NCBI GenBank assembly: GCA_034440575.1
Contig: JAOTOL010001450.1
Location: 1 to 64,000, forward strand
Length of the DNA: 64,000 nt
Direction: 5' to 3'
From: Imbricaverruca yamaguchii
Taxonomy: Eukaryota > Arthropoda > Thecostraca > Neoverrucidae
In this document: piece by piece, positions 1 to 13,000 of the stretch
Layout of the letters: each line of letters opens with the position of its first letter
How positions within the stretch are numbered: position 1 is the first letter of the stretch
Position numbers and translations under genes: made by a program
The notes under the pieces: model-generated
Told to the model about the DNA's origin: nothing
Databases searched by the model: none
Seen by the model: the letters and a program-made list of their open reading frames with translations, nothing else

Positions 1-1925
1 ATTAACAGGACCCCATCAACCCATTGGTCACCCTACCAGCTTTAGGGAAATATCAGCATTATCATTCTGGTATTAAAAAGGAACTGAAGTTGGCAAAGGC
101 ATTCATTAAGCATATTCAGCATTGGATTTCACCTTATCAACCTGAAAATCATTCTTATGCCCATTGTGTCAACAGAATGGGTTCACATTGAAAAAAGCAG
201 CACAAAAATGCATAGCGAACTTCTCCTCAATTTCCATAACCCACCTGTGATTTATCCATTAATTTCAAATCTTCACTCTCTTTTGAGCCTGTCATACGGG
301 GGATTTGCCCATGGCACTTCGAATAGTGAATGCGCTCCCACCAGCCATATTCAGACTTGCTGAGATTATGTGGTGTGATTTTAGTACCTTTGCACTTGAA
401 TCAACTGCATACACAGCTTCTATATCCAGATATCTCAGAAAAATGCAAAAACATCCATCCAAAAGTAACAGCAGGCACCAAGACATCACACTTCTGTCGA
501 AGATTGAATTTTCCAAATTGCATTAATTTGTGCCTACAATCATTGGGGGGATTTTAACCGCGGGGGGTTTCGGGATAGAGGAAAATTGGGGTTCGGGGGG
601 GGCCACGTATGACGCCTAGGCTCGGATGTTGATTTTTGAAAACCATGGGGGCGGGGCAAGATGCATGAAGGCAATGGGCAATCCCAAAGGGATTGGAGAC
701 ACACTCCATGGGGTTCTAAGTTAAAAATTAAAGTTATTTGGTGAGAGGGAGGGAGCAAAGCCAACATTCAGGGGACACTTGTCCCTTCAAAAGTATTTAT
801 TTTTTTTAAAAACTCTTGCGTTTCAGAGCATCAGCGGCGCTACAAACTGGATAGGAAGGACATCGTTTTGGCGTTGACTTCTTCCTTACATTGTGATGTT
901 ATTGCCATGCAGGCGCGATATTAAGCTGCACGCCGTCTGGAGAACAAGTACCCCACCCCCACCTCCTCAGTCCCCCCACTGGCACCGCCTATGCCTGGAG
1001 TGTCTGATGCGGATCCAATGGGACAGGCAGATGGCTAATTCAGGTCAAATTCAATTCAACGACGCTTCGATCTCGGCTCTAATATTTACCAAGTGTCCCT
1101 GCACTTGGCTGGTAAGTTGGCTTTCCGAGACGAACCTCATCAATGTCGGCAGTAGATCTCCGTCGTCTCCTGCCGCCCCACTGGCCCGCGCGCCACGTCA
1201 TGGCCGCTCCCGGGAACCGGTCACCGTCCGCAGTGCCTTTAGATTGTAATACTTTCGGTGTTGCACCTTATTTTGATAAATTTGCATGTTAGGCCTGCAA
1301 ATGTCAGGTGCTGCAAACAATGATCGTGTCGTCTGTTGTTCAGGATTATGGTGTTGGTGGGTGAAGAAGAAGCGTCGAGTTGCCGGGAAGCAGACGGGAG
1401 TGGGGAACTTGCCTGTTATTGCAGATAATGCAGCAGTTCATGGGTAAAGCTTCATTTTCGAGTGTCTCCAGGCTCTGAAATTTTCGCTCACTCTTCTCCG
1501 ACAATTACACATTTTAGCATGGGACCGTACAGGGAACCCTTCGATGTGCTTCGAAATGAACAGATTTGGTAGTGCTGCGCGCTTCAAATTATTTATTTAA
1601 AACTCAGTCTCTGCAGCTGCCGTGCTCGCTGTGTCTCCTGCAACATGCAATTTTGCAACATGCATTCCACAGAAACAGAGAAACACAGAAAACAAGGTGT
1701 GTTCCTTTGTTGGCAAGCCGGAGCTAAATAATTACGACCCGAAACAACATAGGTTCACCACTAGTGGAAAAGCATTGGTGGGACAAAAGGTCCCGACAAT
1801 GGAAGACCGACCGACCATTGATATTTGATACTCGATGTCATTGCAAGGCCTAATGCACACTTGTGTCAGGTAAGCGAAGCTATGCTGTGGGACAAAGTCG
1901 TAAAAAAATACACTGACGTCAGATA
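1..1925. other. gene-free stretch
   Basis: No convincing gene is visible. The first 540 bases are AT-rich. Positions 540-760 have unusual G runs, and 900-1250 contains a proline-rich open frame of 118 codons that matches no family I know and looks accidental. No repeat with clear boundaries is visible. Confidence 0.6.
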
Positions 1926-2395
1926 GGCGAAGCTATGATGTTATGGGAGATTCCATGACGCCGTTGGAGGTGTTATAACGTTGTGTGAGATGTTATGATG
2001 TTGTGGAAAATGTTATGACATTGCAGGGGATGTTATGATGTTATGGGAGATGTCATGATGTGGGAGATGTTATGACATTATGGGGGATGGTATGATGAGT
2101 GTCATGGCGTTGTGCGATATGTCATGATGTTATGAAAGGTGTTATGATGTTGTGGGATATGTTATGACGTTGCTGGAATATCATGTTGTTGTGAAGTGTT
2201 ATGACGTTGTGGGAGATAATATGATGTTATGAGGGATGTTTTATATGGTGATAGATGTTATGATGATGTGGGAGAGGTTATTATGTGGGAGATGTTAGGG
2301 CGGTGTGGGAGATGTGACTCTGTGAGAGATGTTACAATGTTGTGAGAGATGCCATGATGTTGTGGGAGATGTTATGACGTTGTGCGAGATGATGC
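1926..2395. repeat. degenerate ATGTTATG minisatellite
   Basis: About twenty imperfect copies of a roughly 20-bp unit of the form GATGTTATGAYGTTGTGGGA follow one another with variable spacing. The copies differ by substitutions and small indels, so the array looks old. There is no coding potential. Confidence 0.85.
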
Positions 2396-3457
2396 CGTTT
2401 TTACGTGTACGTGCCGCAGACTATGGCTATCACCGTCGGCCGATGTCTGTTGGTCGCTTGAAATGAAAACAAAAAAATTGTCACATTTTCCCAACGCCAT
2501 ATACCTTTACCACATCGGTCATACTTCACTTCATCCAGTTCATCCTGGCGTACATACTTTTTTTTGTCGCGTCTGCCGCAGTATGAAATGGGGAGAAGTG
2601 GGCAGTGCACTTTGTACATATGCTGGCCAATTTCCAATGGTCCCTGTGTTAATTTGGATATTTATAATATCGAAGGTACCGTGTCAAGTACCTAATGAGA
2701 TCTTTGGAATATACCTTCTGGGTCCCATTCCGGTTTTACTTTTTAGTCGTTACTGCGTACAGTGAAAGCCGTCGCAAAATGTGTAAGAATAGCTTTTGGC
2801 CTTAATTGACAATCTGCGCTTGCTAGTCATTCGGTGGACTATAGGTGATTTGTACCTTGAGACGGTATTCGCAAGTACCTTTGAAGTTTTGAGCAAATAG
2901 ATTCTCATTTGCCCGCAATCTAATTTCAGACAACGCATATCCATGCAGGGGCGGCTACACGTCACCATGTTTATGGGGAGAGGAAAAGCCATGAGCAGGG
3001 GGAGAGCAAAAGCCAATTGTAACCCATTGTTTACCATGCAACGCCATAGAGTTAGTGCTAAATTCTTGGATTTGAGAGGGCGGGTTACCCCCCCCGGCGA
3101 CCCTGCCCATGTATCCATCACTAATTGCTAAGGGGTGCTTGAGAATCTCTACCACCACCACCATCTAAAATGAGCAGCAGTAGCTCCATCACTGACAACA
3201 CTACACTCCAGACGTCTCTTGTTTAGGGTTCTTGACGACCAAGGGAGGTGGTCTTCAAGCATCCCGCAGCCATTAGTCTATGGGTACATGGACAGTCCAT
3301 TCACATGCGTGATAAAACGATAAATATGCCATCAGCTTTGAACAGCTCATAAACTGCTAAAAGCAGCTTATGAGCTGTGACAACAATATGAAGCAAAATG
3401 AACTGCTTCAGGAAAATGTCGGTTGATCAGCTGCATTATGCACTACGATTCGCAACG
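2396..3457. other. gene-free stretch
   Basis: Open frames here are short and match nothing recognisable. A segment near 2955-2990 shares a short string (CATGT-TATGGGGAGAGG) with 19722-19740. This may be an old dispersed repeat, but the match is too short to define one. Confidence 0.5.
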
Positions 3458-3461
3458 ATAA

Positions 3462-3765
3462 ACCTTCGGGTTCACTTCACACGACTAGCGCTAGGAACTA
3501 GGCCACTATGATAAACATTCGGGCCGCCCTCCACACGGCTAGCGCTAGGAACTAGGCCACTATGATAAACCTTCGGGCCGCCCTCCACACGGCTAGCGCT
3601 AGGAACTAGGCCACAGTAAACCTTCGGGCCGCCCTCACACGGCTAGCGCTAGGAACTAGGCCACTATGATAAACCTTCGGGCCGCCCTCCACACGGCTAG
3701 CGCTAGGAACTCGCCCACCATGCCATACCTTCGGGCCGCCCTCGACATGGCTAGCACTGGGAACT
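3462..3765. repeat. 54-bp tandem repeat, about six units
   Basis: The motif CTAGCGCTAGGAACTAGGCC recurs at 3485, 3539, 3593, 3643, 3697 and 3751, a period of 54 bp with one 50-bp unit. Inner units are nearly identical and the two end units are diverged. Each unit also contains CTTCGGGCCGCCCT. Non-coding. Confidence 0.93.
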
Positions 3766-3874
3766 CGGCTGATATTTCTCTACTCTCGGCGGTTTGGCGG
3801 TGTGAGGATTCACCGGCTCGTTGTCGTGTTATCTACACGGGTCTGGTGGAGCCATTCTGGACATGGCACACTCG

Positions 3875-4110
3875 TCCGTCAACCGGTCCCGTCCGTCAGC
3901 CGGTCTCGTCTGTCAGCTTGTCCCACCCGTCAGCTTGTCCCGTCTGTCAGCCGGTCCCGTCGGTCAGCTTGTCCCACCCGTCAGCTTGTCCCACCCGTCA
4001 GCTTTTCCCACCCGTCAGCTTGTCCCACCCGTCAGCTTGTCCCACCCGTCAGCTTGTCCCGTCCGTCAGCTTGTCCCGTCGGTTAGCCTGTCCCGTCCGT
4101 CAGCCGCGCC
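3875..4110. repeat. 18-bp tandem repeat
   Basis: Around thirteen copies of an 18-bp unit of the type CGTCAGCTTGTCCCACCC occur head to tail. Because 18 is a multiple of three, every frame reads as a repeating Pro-Ser-Ala-Cys-Pro type peptide. There is no start context or splice evidence, so I treat it as a minisatellite rather than a protein. Confidence 0.92.
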
Positions 4111-4334
4111 CGGAATGCGTCGTCGCCACCGCTGCCGACCTGAATGCCGCGTTCCCGACGGTGGGTGCGACATGAGCACGTGGCACACGCGCGCGCGGCC
4201 GCCCTGCCGGTGCCGGTATCGGACACATCTCGCGCCGGTCGGTCGGACAGCACCGTTCGCCGCCGCGACGCGACTCGCCGGTTGGTGGTGGGGACGACAT
4301 GACGGCCGCGAGGAACGCCGGTGACGTCGCAAGG

Positions 4335-4828
4335 CGGCTGTCGGAGCCACGTCAGGTGGTCTCCCGTCTGCCCCACAGCCGGAGCCACCCCAGGCGGTCT
4401 CCCGTCTGCCCCGCAGCCGGAGCCACGTCAGGCGGTCTCCCGTCTGCCCCACAGCCGGAGCCACGTCAGGTGGTCTCCCGTCTGCCCCGCAGCCGGAGCC
4501 ACGTCAGGCGGTCCCCGTTGCCCCGCAGTCGGAGCCACGTCAGGCGGTTCCCGTCTGCCCCGCAGTCGGAGCCCGTCGGGTGGTACCCGTCTGCCCCGCA
4601 GCCGGAGCCACGTCAGGTGGTCTCCCGTCTGCCCCGCAGCCGGAGCCACGTCAGGTGGTCTCCCGTCTGCCCCACAGCCGGAGCCACGTCAGGCGGTCTC
4701 CCGCCTGCCCCGCAGCCGGAGCCACGTCAGGCGGTCTCCCGCCTGCCCCGCAGCCGGAGCCACGTCAGGCGGTCTCCCGCCTGCCCCGCAGCCGGAGCCA
4801 CCCCAGGCGGTCTCCCGTCTCCACCGTA
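4335..4828. repeat. 38-bp minisatellite, homogeneous core
   Basis: About thirteen copies of a 38-bp GC-rich unit begin GGAGCCACGTCAGG and continue with a GTCTCCCGTCTGCCCC stretch. The period is not a multiple of three, so all frames cycle through the same peptides, which explains the long open frames on both strands. Copies differ at only a few positions, mostly GCGG versus GTGG and CCCCG versus CCCCA. Confidence 0.94.
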
Positions 4829-5345
4829 GTTAAAGCTCTGTGCGGTGGTCTCTACGAGGCGGAAGCTACATCGCATGGTTTCCCAGATCTCCTAGTGACG
4901 GCTTCCAGAGGTACATCAGATGGTCTCCCGTTTCCATCGGAGCCAGAGCTACGTCGGGTGGTCTCTCGTCTCTTCCGAAGCAGCTGCTAGAGCTACATAG
5001 GATAGTGTCCCGCCTCCCATGGAGAACAATTGATGGAGCTAAATATGATTTTGTCTCCTGTGGCCTGATCTACATCGGATGGTTTCCCCGTAGCTGGAGC
5101 TACATCGGATGGTCTGCCCCATGGTCTGAGCTACATGGGATGATTTCCCCCGTGGTCTGAGCTACATGGGATGGTTTCCACGTGGTCTGAGCTACATGGG
5201 ATGGTTTCCTCCAAGGCCTGAGCTACATCGGATGGTCTCCAAGCGGCCTGAGCTACATCGCATGGTCTCCCAGCAGCCGAAGCTACATTAGATGGTCTTT
5301 CCTGCAGCTGGAGCTACATCGAATGGTTTTCCCAGCGGCCGGAGT
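4829..5345. repeat. decayed continuation of the 38-bp array
   Basis: The same unit continues in strongly diverged form. GAGCTACATCGGATGGT replaces GAGCCACGTCAGGTGGT and recurs about every 25-40 bp up to 5330. Many of the differences are C-to-T or G-to-A. The pattern suggests an older half of one array beside a recently homogenised half. Confidence 0.75.
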
Positions 5346-6109
5346 TGCGGTAGGTCAACAAGGAGCAGACCTTCTCAGGCTGTAGACCAAAGAAAAACAC
5401 ATGAAAATGTGTTCTCGCTGAAGAGTGAGATAGCGTCCATTATTGGAGTCCTCTGACCCATTCCCTTACGCCTCACGATAACATAGATGAGCGTTTGAGT
5501 CTTGATGATATTTGATAGCATTTGTCACCATTGGCAAGCGCTGTACGCGCCCCCTTTTCTGGCGATATCTGGAAGCCGTTCTCTGATTTCCAACGAGCGA
5601 TAATACGTGCTTGTATCGCTAATACGGGCGCTAATACGATAGCTAATATGTTACGTTGAGGCACACGTAGCGTGATAGGTTCTGTCGCTATTTGCTATGG
5701 AAATAATTATTTCGAATAAATAGCATTTTAGGCTCACAACTAGCGTACTATCTTCCTACATAGCTGAAAGCGTCCATGCATATTTTCAGGCCGTTAATGT
5801 TCGCAATGATTTGATTTTTTAATATAATAATTTGAAATACCATTACGCTTTGGAACGTAGGCAGATCTATGCATTTATGGAGTGTTTATGTTGTGTGGGT
5901 ATTTATATTCATACCTGAAGAAAATGTATGGGAAATATGGGTCACGAGTTTAGATCAAATGTTAATGTAGGAACGTGCTGAATTCTAGCAATTTTCCTAC
6001 CCCCAAGCCCTCACGTTTTCATCATAAACACCAATAGCGAGATCTAGGGGGCTCGGAGGACCATGGATGATTGATAAGAACAGGCGAGAGAGAAAGGAGG
6101 GAAGGGTAG
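5346..6109. other. gene-free stretch
   Basis: AT-richer unique sequence with no recognisable gene, RNA or repeat. Confidence 0.5.
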
Positions 6110-6900
<791 letters not shown>

Positions 6901-7287
6901 ACAGACATAGACAGAGACAAAAGGAAGAACATTCGGTATGCTAAGTTCAACGCAAGAAAGAAGTTGAATTAATGTCGTACTAGCCTTCTGTCTAAGTATT
7001 GTCCACCTTGCGGAGGTGTTATGTTGGTGCGTAAGTGAACAACCAAGGAAGCAAGTCGCTTCTTGATGGGTTGGCCAATCTTAGCTAATGTTGTTCATTG
7101 TAAAGTTCCACTATTGCTAAGTTCAAACCTACTCACTCCACTGTTCAAATTTACTTCCATCTGCCCAATGGCTGTTCTAAGCGGAACGTCTGGACGATAC
7201 ACGCAGGCACAGAGACGGATCCGTGGAGAGCCGAGGGAAGCGGTCACCCTTCTCCACTACGGAGCCGAACGGCGCTCCATGAAGATG

Positions 7288-7520
7288 CGGCACCCTTTCA
7301 GAATACTCAGAGTGCATCTACCCCTGGACCTTTTCAGCCGTAAGGGTCCCTTCAGGACCCTTGAGAACAACACACCCCTGGAAAAACAACACTTTTTCTG
7401 CCGAAGGCATCCCTTCAGGACCCTCGTGTACAACACACACCTGGAACTTTTTTTTTCGGCCGAAGGCATCCCTTCAGGACCCTCGAGTGCACACCACCCC
7501 GTATGAATCGTTTTCAGCCG
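7288..7520. repeat. 59-63-bp tandem repeat, about four units
   Basis: The motif CCCTTCAGGACCC recurs at 7348, 7411 and 7470, with a diverged unit near 7291. Each unit also carries CAGCCG-AGG and ACACACCCCTGGA. A single inverted unit of the same family is present at 16788-16850, so this is a dispersed repeat that has amplified here. Confidence 0.8.
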
Positions 7521-8389
7521 AATGCCACACTGAGTAGAAGGGAAGACACTGGAGACCGAAGAGAAGACTCTAGGGACACTGGAGTGCATCCCGTTCTGCT
7601 CCCTGCTATTCCCGCCCACCCCTGCCGTTGACGTTTTGGTAATCAGTGGCGCTCATCCGGGAAAATGGCAGCGTCTCAATATTAAGCGCCCCTCTCCTCT
7701 TCACAAAATCGTACTCGTATATACGCCAGTGAGCGCACATGTGTACATACATGCGTGTGACGCTACGAGCCCACCAGGAGCAGAGGGTTCGGCGATGTAA
7801 AGGGATGGACAATAAACAAGTAGTCAAAAGGGCTAGAGATGCCCAGAAGGAAGCGAATGGTGACCCCCCCCCCCCATCAAGGGATCACAGGCAATTCGAT
7901 GTGTGGAGTTTCAGTTTGGTTCCGGATTTAACCCGAATACATCCAAAATGTTTTATTCCAGTCGCTTCGAATGGTAAAATCGTAAAATCCTGTTGTGGGT
8001 GATGAGCAAAGATTATGCATATAGAGTTTGCTGGGCACATTTCAGTTTGCCGCCAGCTCTCAAGGTGGAAGGACGCGGCCCCGAGCTCCAGGTTTCCAGA
8101 TAAGTCGCTGCAGAACAGGGCAGTACTCTAGTCTAAGCTGTGGATAGGTGCTTAGCAATTACTTCTCTTATTATATTTCATTAGGTTTTATCTTATAAGC
8201 ATTTTCGTAGCACGCAAACTATACTATATTAACCTAGCGACGCCGCAGGACGCCATCTTTGGCTTCGGCGTGTTCTCGACTCTTCGATTTCTGTAGTAGG
8301 AGATATTACAAGTGTGTAGATTTGAAAAGTACATTAGACAACATTCATACTATCCTAACATACTTTATTTATTTTTTGGTGTGCATAGT
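7521..8389. other. unique sequence, possible start of LINE 5' UTR
   Basis: No gene is seen. From about 8040 the sequence leads without a visible break into the LINE 5' UTR monomers, so part of it may belong to the element. GACGCCATCTTTGG at 8249-8262 resembles a YY1/Pho binding site on the minus strand. The true 5' end of the element cannot be fixed from one copy. Confidence 0.4.
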
Positions 8390-9025
8390 GTGTTTGGTGT
8401 TGAAGTTTAAGATAGTTTAATTAGTGGTAAGTTGGGGGTATTCATAAGTGCTGTGTGACTGTTCATTTTTCTGTCTAGCCATAAGTGATATCAAAGGGAT
8501 ATTTATATAGTTGTCTACTTGTGAGGAAGACAATTAGATTAGACATCTTGTTTAGTTATTTAATTTATTTAAAAAAACAAAACAAAACAAAAAAACAAAC
8601 AATTGTTTAATAGTTTCTGCTTTTCTTGAGGCACTCAGATATTTAACTGACAGTATAGGAGGTAGCGCTTTATAGTGAATGATAGTTAGCTTTTTTTGTC
8701 GGTTGTTTAGCAAGTGTGTTGGTGTTGAAGTTTAAGATAGTTTAATTAGTAGTAATTTGGGGGTATTCATAAGTGCTGTGTGACTGTTCATTTTTCTGTC
8801 TAGCCATAAGTGATATCAAAGGGATATTTATATAGTTGTCTACTTGTGTGGAAGACAATTAGATTAGACATCTTGTTTAGTTATTTAATTTATTTAAAAA
8901 GAAAAAAAAACAATTGTTTAATAGTTTCTGCTTTTCTTGAGGCACTCAGATATTTAACTAACAGTATAGGAGGTAGCGATTTATAGTGAATGATAGTTAG
9001 CTTTTTTGTCGGTTGTTTAGCAAGT
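8390..9025 (+). repeat. two tandem 5' UTR monomers, 325 bp apart
   Basis: The segment at 8390-8714 is repeated at 8715-9025 with very high identity. For example, GGTGTTGAAG lies at 8396 and 8721, and both copies end with GGTTGTTTAGCAAGT. The main difference is the length of an A-rich run in the middle. The pair directly precedes ORF1. Tandem 5' UTR monomers that each carry promoter activity are known from mouse L1. A promoter role here is inference by analogy. Confidence 0.88.
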
Positions 9026-9079
9026 TAATTTAGCAAGTTAATTTGAATCTAAATCTAGGCATAAGCTGCAGCGTTTAGG

Positions 9080-10036
9080 ATGGTTTCGACCAGGATGCAG
9101 GCACTAGAGGAAGAAATTAGGACCCTTAAGGCAGAGGTTTCCAACCTCAAGGCTGCCCTTGTTGCACAGGGTAGGCAAGATAAAGCAACAAGGGGTCAAT
9201 CCGTAGCAGGGACATCATATGCCCAGGTGGTCGCAGGCCACCAGGTAGCTGAGGTTTCCCCTACTGTGGAGGTGGCTGGGATCTCTCAAGAGGGGAGTGT
9301 TAATAGTGTTAATAGTGAACAGAGGAGGGGTAGTTCTGGTAGGTCACAGGAGGGGAAGTGGCATGAGGTCAGGGGGTGGAGGATTTGGAGACGCGAACCT
9401 AAGGAAAGGGTCAGTGAGTGGCAGGTGGCAGGTGGTAGGAGCGGGAGGAAGTGTAGCCGACCGGCCCAGCGGGCAGGCATAGTAACAGCAAACATGTTCC
9501 AGGCATTAGATGACTGCCCCCAGGATAGCAGTAGTAAGGAGTCAGTGCTGGTCATAGGAGACTCTCGTGTGCGTCATTTAGAGCGGGTATTTTGTAAAGG
9601 TAGGAGGGACAGGAGGTGCATCACCAGGCCTGGTGCCAAGGTGAAGGACCTGGTAACTGCGGTGGCACAGGTCACCAGTGATCACCAGTTTAACACAGTC
9701 ATAGTGCATGTAGGGGTAAATAACATAGGTCATACTAGGAGCGAGGAGCTTCTGCGGGAGTACAGGGCCCTTCTGGCCACCCTGAAGGGTACCAATAGAG
9801 TGCTTGTAACAGGAATTTTGCCTAGGGCTAGAGCCTCCCCTGAGTGGAGCTCTAGGGCACTGGCAGCTAACACCAGGGTAGGAAAGCTCTGCCAGGAGCT
9901 AGGTTTTACATTTGTAGACGAGTGGAGCAGGTTTTATGCATCGTGGGACCTCTATCAGAAGGATGGCCTGCATTTTTCTGAGAAGGGGGTCCATGTGTTA
10001 GGCAAAGTATATGAGCATGTCCTTCAGGGAAACTAG
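9080..10036 (+). CDS. LINE ORF1: coiled coil plus SGNH esterase
   Basis: This 318-residue protein probably binds the element's RNA and assembles the ribonucleoprotein. Residues 1-30 form a heptad-like, charged coiled coil (ALEEEIRTLKAEVSNLKAAL). A basic, Ser/Gly-rich linker follows, to about residue 150. Residues 155-315 form an SGNH hydrolase domain: GDS at the nucleophile block, a Gly in RPGAK, HVGVNN at the Asn block, and DGLHF for the catalytic Asp-His. Such esterase domains are known in CR1/L2 ORF1 proteins. The start ATG at 9080 has A at -3 and G at +4. The frame is intact to TAG at 10034. Downstream of that stop the same frame stays open to TGA at 10235. Confidence 0.88.
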   Translation: MVSTRMQALEEEIRTLKAEVSNLKAALVAQGRQDKATRGQSVAGTSYAQVVAGHQVAEVSPTVEVAGISQEGSVNSVNSEQRRGSSGRSQEGKWHEVRGWRIWRREPKERVSEWQVAGGRSGRKCSRPAQRAGIVTANMFQALDDCPQDSSSKESVLVIGDSRVRHLERVFCKGRRDRRCITRPGAKVKDLVTAVAQVTSDHQFNTVIVHVGVNNIGHTRSEELLREYRALLATLKGTNRVLVTGILPRARASPEWSSRALAANTRVGKLCQELGFTFVDEWSRFYASWDLYQKDGLHFSEKGVHVLGKVYEHVLQGN

Positions 10037-10044
10037 GAAATGGG

Positions 10045-13000
10045 GTGGGGAGGGATGAAATTGCATTGCCAACTCAGGAATATTCCAATAGTGTCAGCCA
10101 AGGCAATAGAACCTCAAAGTCTGCAAATAGGGACAGCAGCAACTCAAGGGGACAGAGTTATAGTTCATCTAGTGATAAAAGAATTCCTCAATATGAAAAA
10201 GCCAAAGGTGGTTATGGAGCATTTGTTAAGTGTATGATGTTTAATGCTCAGAGTATCCGTTCCAAATTTGATGAGTTCAAGTGTTATGTTGCTGAGGAGG
10301 AACCAGATTTTGTTTGCATTACGGAGGCATGGGTCAGTGAAGGATATTTTGGAGATAACTTACAGGACTATGAGATCCAGGGATACAATATGTTTTCGTG
10401 CAATAGGGGTCCAGCAATGAAAGGGGGTGGTGTAATGCTCTATGTGAATAGCTTATTCAGTTCTCAAAAAGTAGCAGGTGGGGATACAAATGTGTCTGTG
10501 GAGTCCATTTGGCTTGATGTCACTGTGGGAAAAGGCAACAGCAATACTCTTAGGATAGGAGCTTTCTACCGATCAGGAACCCTGCCACATTCTCAGCAAC
10601 TGGAGCTTGACAAGGTGATTTGTGAGGAAATCAGTAGAAACTTTAAGAGGAAGTGCCTTATTCTCGGTGACTTTAATCTAAAAGGTTATGAAAATGCTGG
10701 TGTTGGCTCCCCATCATGCAAAATGTTCAGGAAATGCCTTGAAGAGGACCTGTTCTTACACCAGTTTGTATCGGAACCTACCAGGCATGGTTCATTCTTG
10801 GACCTTGTATTCTCGGATTTAAGTGACTTGGTTCAAGACTTGACTGTAGGCGAAACTCTGGGAAAAAGTGACCATAACATAGTTAGATTCAAGGCACATG
10901 TAGGGGAAACTATCAAGGATAATTTGGTAAAGGTTCCAAATTTCAACAAAGCAGACTTTAACGGCATGAGAGCGGCTTTAAGTGCCATCAGATGGGAAGA
11001 AGAATTCTCCAATTTAAATGCCTGTGAAATGTGGGAAAAGTTCAAATCTTACTTAAAGGAAACTCAGATTAGACATGTCCCCCAAAAGCAAAGACGCAAA
11101 AGAAGGGTAGGAAAGCCAGCATGGCTTACACCAGACGTGATAAAAGCAATTAGGGCTAAGAAAACTGCATTTAGAGTCTTTAAAGAAGCCTCAAATGTCA
11201 TTAATCTAAAGGCGTATCGAAAAGCTAGAGACACTGTGAAGCAAAAAACCAGAGCAGCAAAGCGAGCAAAGGAACTGGATTTAGCTAGAAACTGTAATGG
11301 GGACAGTAAAAAGTTCTTTAGTTTCTACAAGCTGAGTAAAGTTTCTAACACAATTGGTCCACTGGAAGTAAACGGGACAACATTGGGTGAGGATAGTGAG
11401 ATGGTTGAGGAGCTGAGCAAGCAGTTCAAATCAGTGTTTACATTGGAAGATATGACCAATCTGCCGACCGTACACCATAGTTCAGTGACATGGGATCTGA
11501 CAAATGATGTTGATTTCATTGGTAGTGATGTTGTTTACAATCATATCAGGAAAATAAAGCCAAATAAGGCAGCAGGACCTGATGATATTTATGCTAGGGT
11601 GTTGCGGGAAACTGAAAAGGAACTGGCATTTCCACTTAGTATAATATTTTGTAGATCAGTTTCACATAATGAAATTCCAACCGATTGGAAAAGGGCAAAT
11701 GTAGTTCCTATTTTCAAGAAAGGAGAAAGAGGGAAAGTTGAAAACTATAGGCCAATAAGTCTCACATCCCTAGTCTGCAAGGTACTCGAATCAATTATCA
11801 AGGATAGAATAGTTAGTTATCTGGAAGGTAGCAGATTGATTCAAGATACTCAACATGGATTTAGAAAAGGACGATCGTGTCTCACAAACCTCTTGGACTT
11901 TTTGAACTTCGCCACAGAACAATTTGATCAGGGAAATCAGGTTGATGTAGCATATCTTGACTTTAGTAAGGCCTTTGACAAGGTACCCCATAAACGGTTA
12001 ATGATACAGCTTCAGTCCCATGGTATTGCAGGTAGCATCTTAAAATGGATAGAGTTGTGGCTTTCAGATAGACAGCAAAGAGTGATGCTAAATGGTACAA
12101 AGTCATCATGGCAAAATGTTCTTAGTGGAGTCCCCCAGGGGTCAGTACTAGGGCCATTACTGTTCATTATATTTGTAAATAACATTGAAAGTGGCCTAAG
12201 CAGTAAAGTTTTGAAATTTGCAGATGATTTGAAGGTCTTTAGGGCAATAACAGGTCAGGATGAGCATATCTCGCTGCAAAAAGACTTAGACGAACTTGTG
12301 AAGTGGTCCGAAGAATGGCAAATGAAATTTAACTTTGATAAGTGCAAAATCATGCATGTAGGTAAGCAGCATATGAAGGCTCCATACTTGATGGGTGGCC
12401 AAGTGCTATCAGTGACTCAACAGGAGAAGGATTTAGGTGTTATTCTAAACACAAAATTGGGGGCATCAGAACAGACCAAGGAAGCCAGGAAGAAGGCACT
12501 GAGAATGCTCGGGGCAATAAATAGGAATGTATCATACAGAAGTGAGGAAGTGATCAGGAAGCTTTACTGTGCATACGTCAGGCCACATTTGGAATACTGC
12601 ATCCAAGCTTGGTCTCCTAGCTATGAAAAAGATTGTTGGCTTTTAGAGAGAGTACAAAAAGAGGGCTACAAAAATGGTTAATGGCATAAGCAACCTGGCA
12701 TATGAGGAAAGATTGAAGAAATTGAATATGTTTTCACTTAGATATAGAAGGCTGAGAGGAGATCTCATCGAGGTCTTTAAATTTGTCAATGGTCTGGAGA
12801 GGGGATACCTTGGGGAAATGTTTGAATTTAACAGAAATGATGCAATTAGAGGTCATAAATTCAAAATTAAAATTAACCACAGCAGAACAAGGTTAAGGCA
12901 AACTTTCTTCACCAACAGGGTAGTGGAACACTGGAACCAGCTGCCAGAAAACATCGTCAGTAGCAGAACATTGAACATCTTTAAAAACAGCATAGACAAT

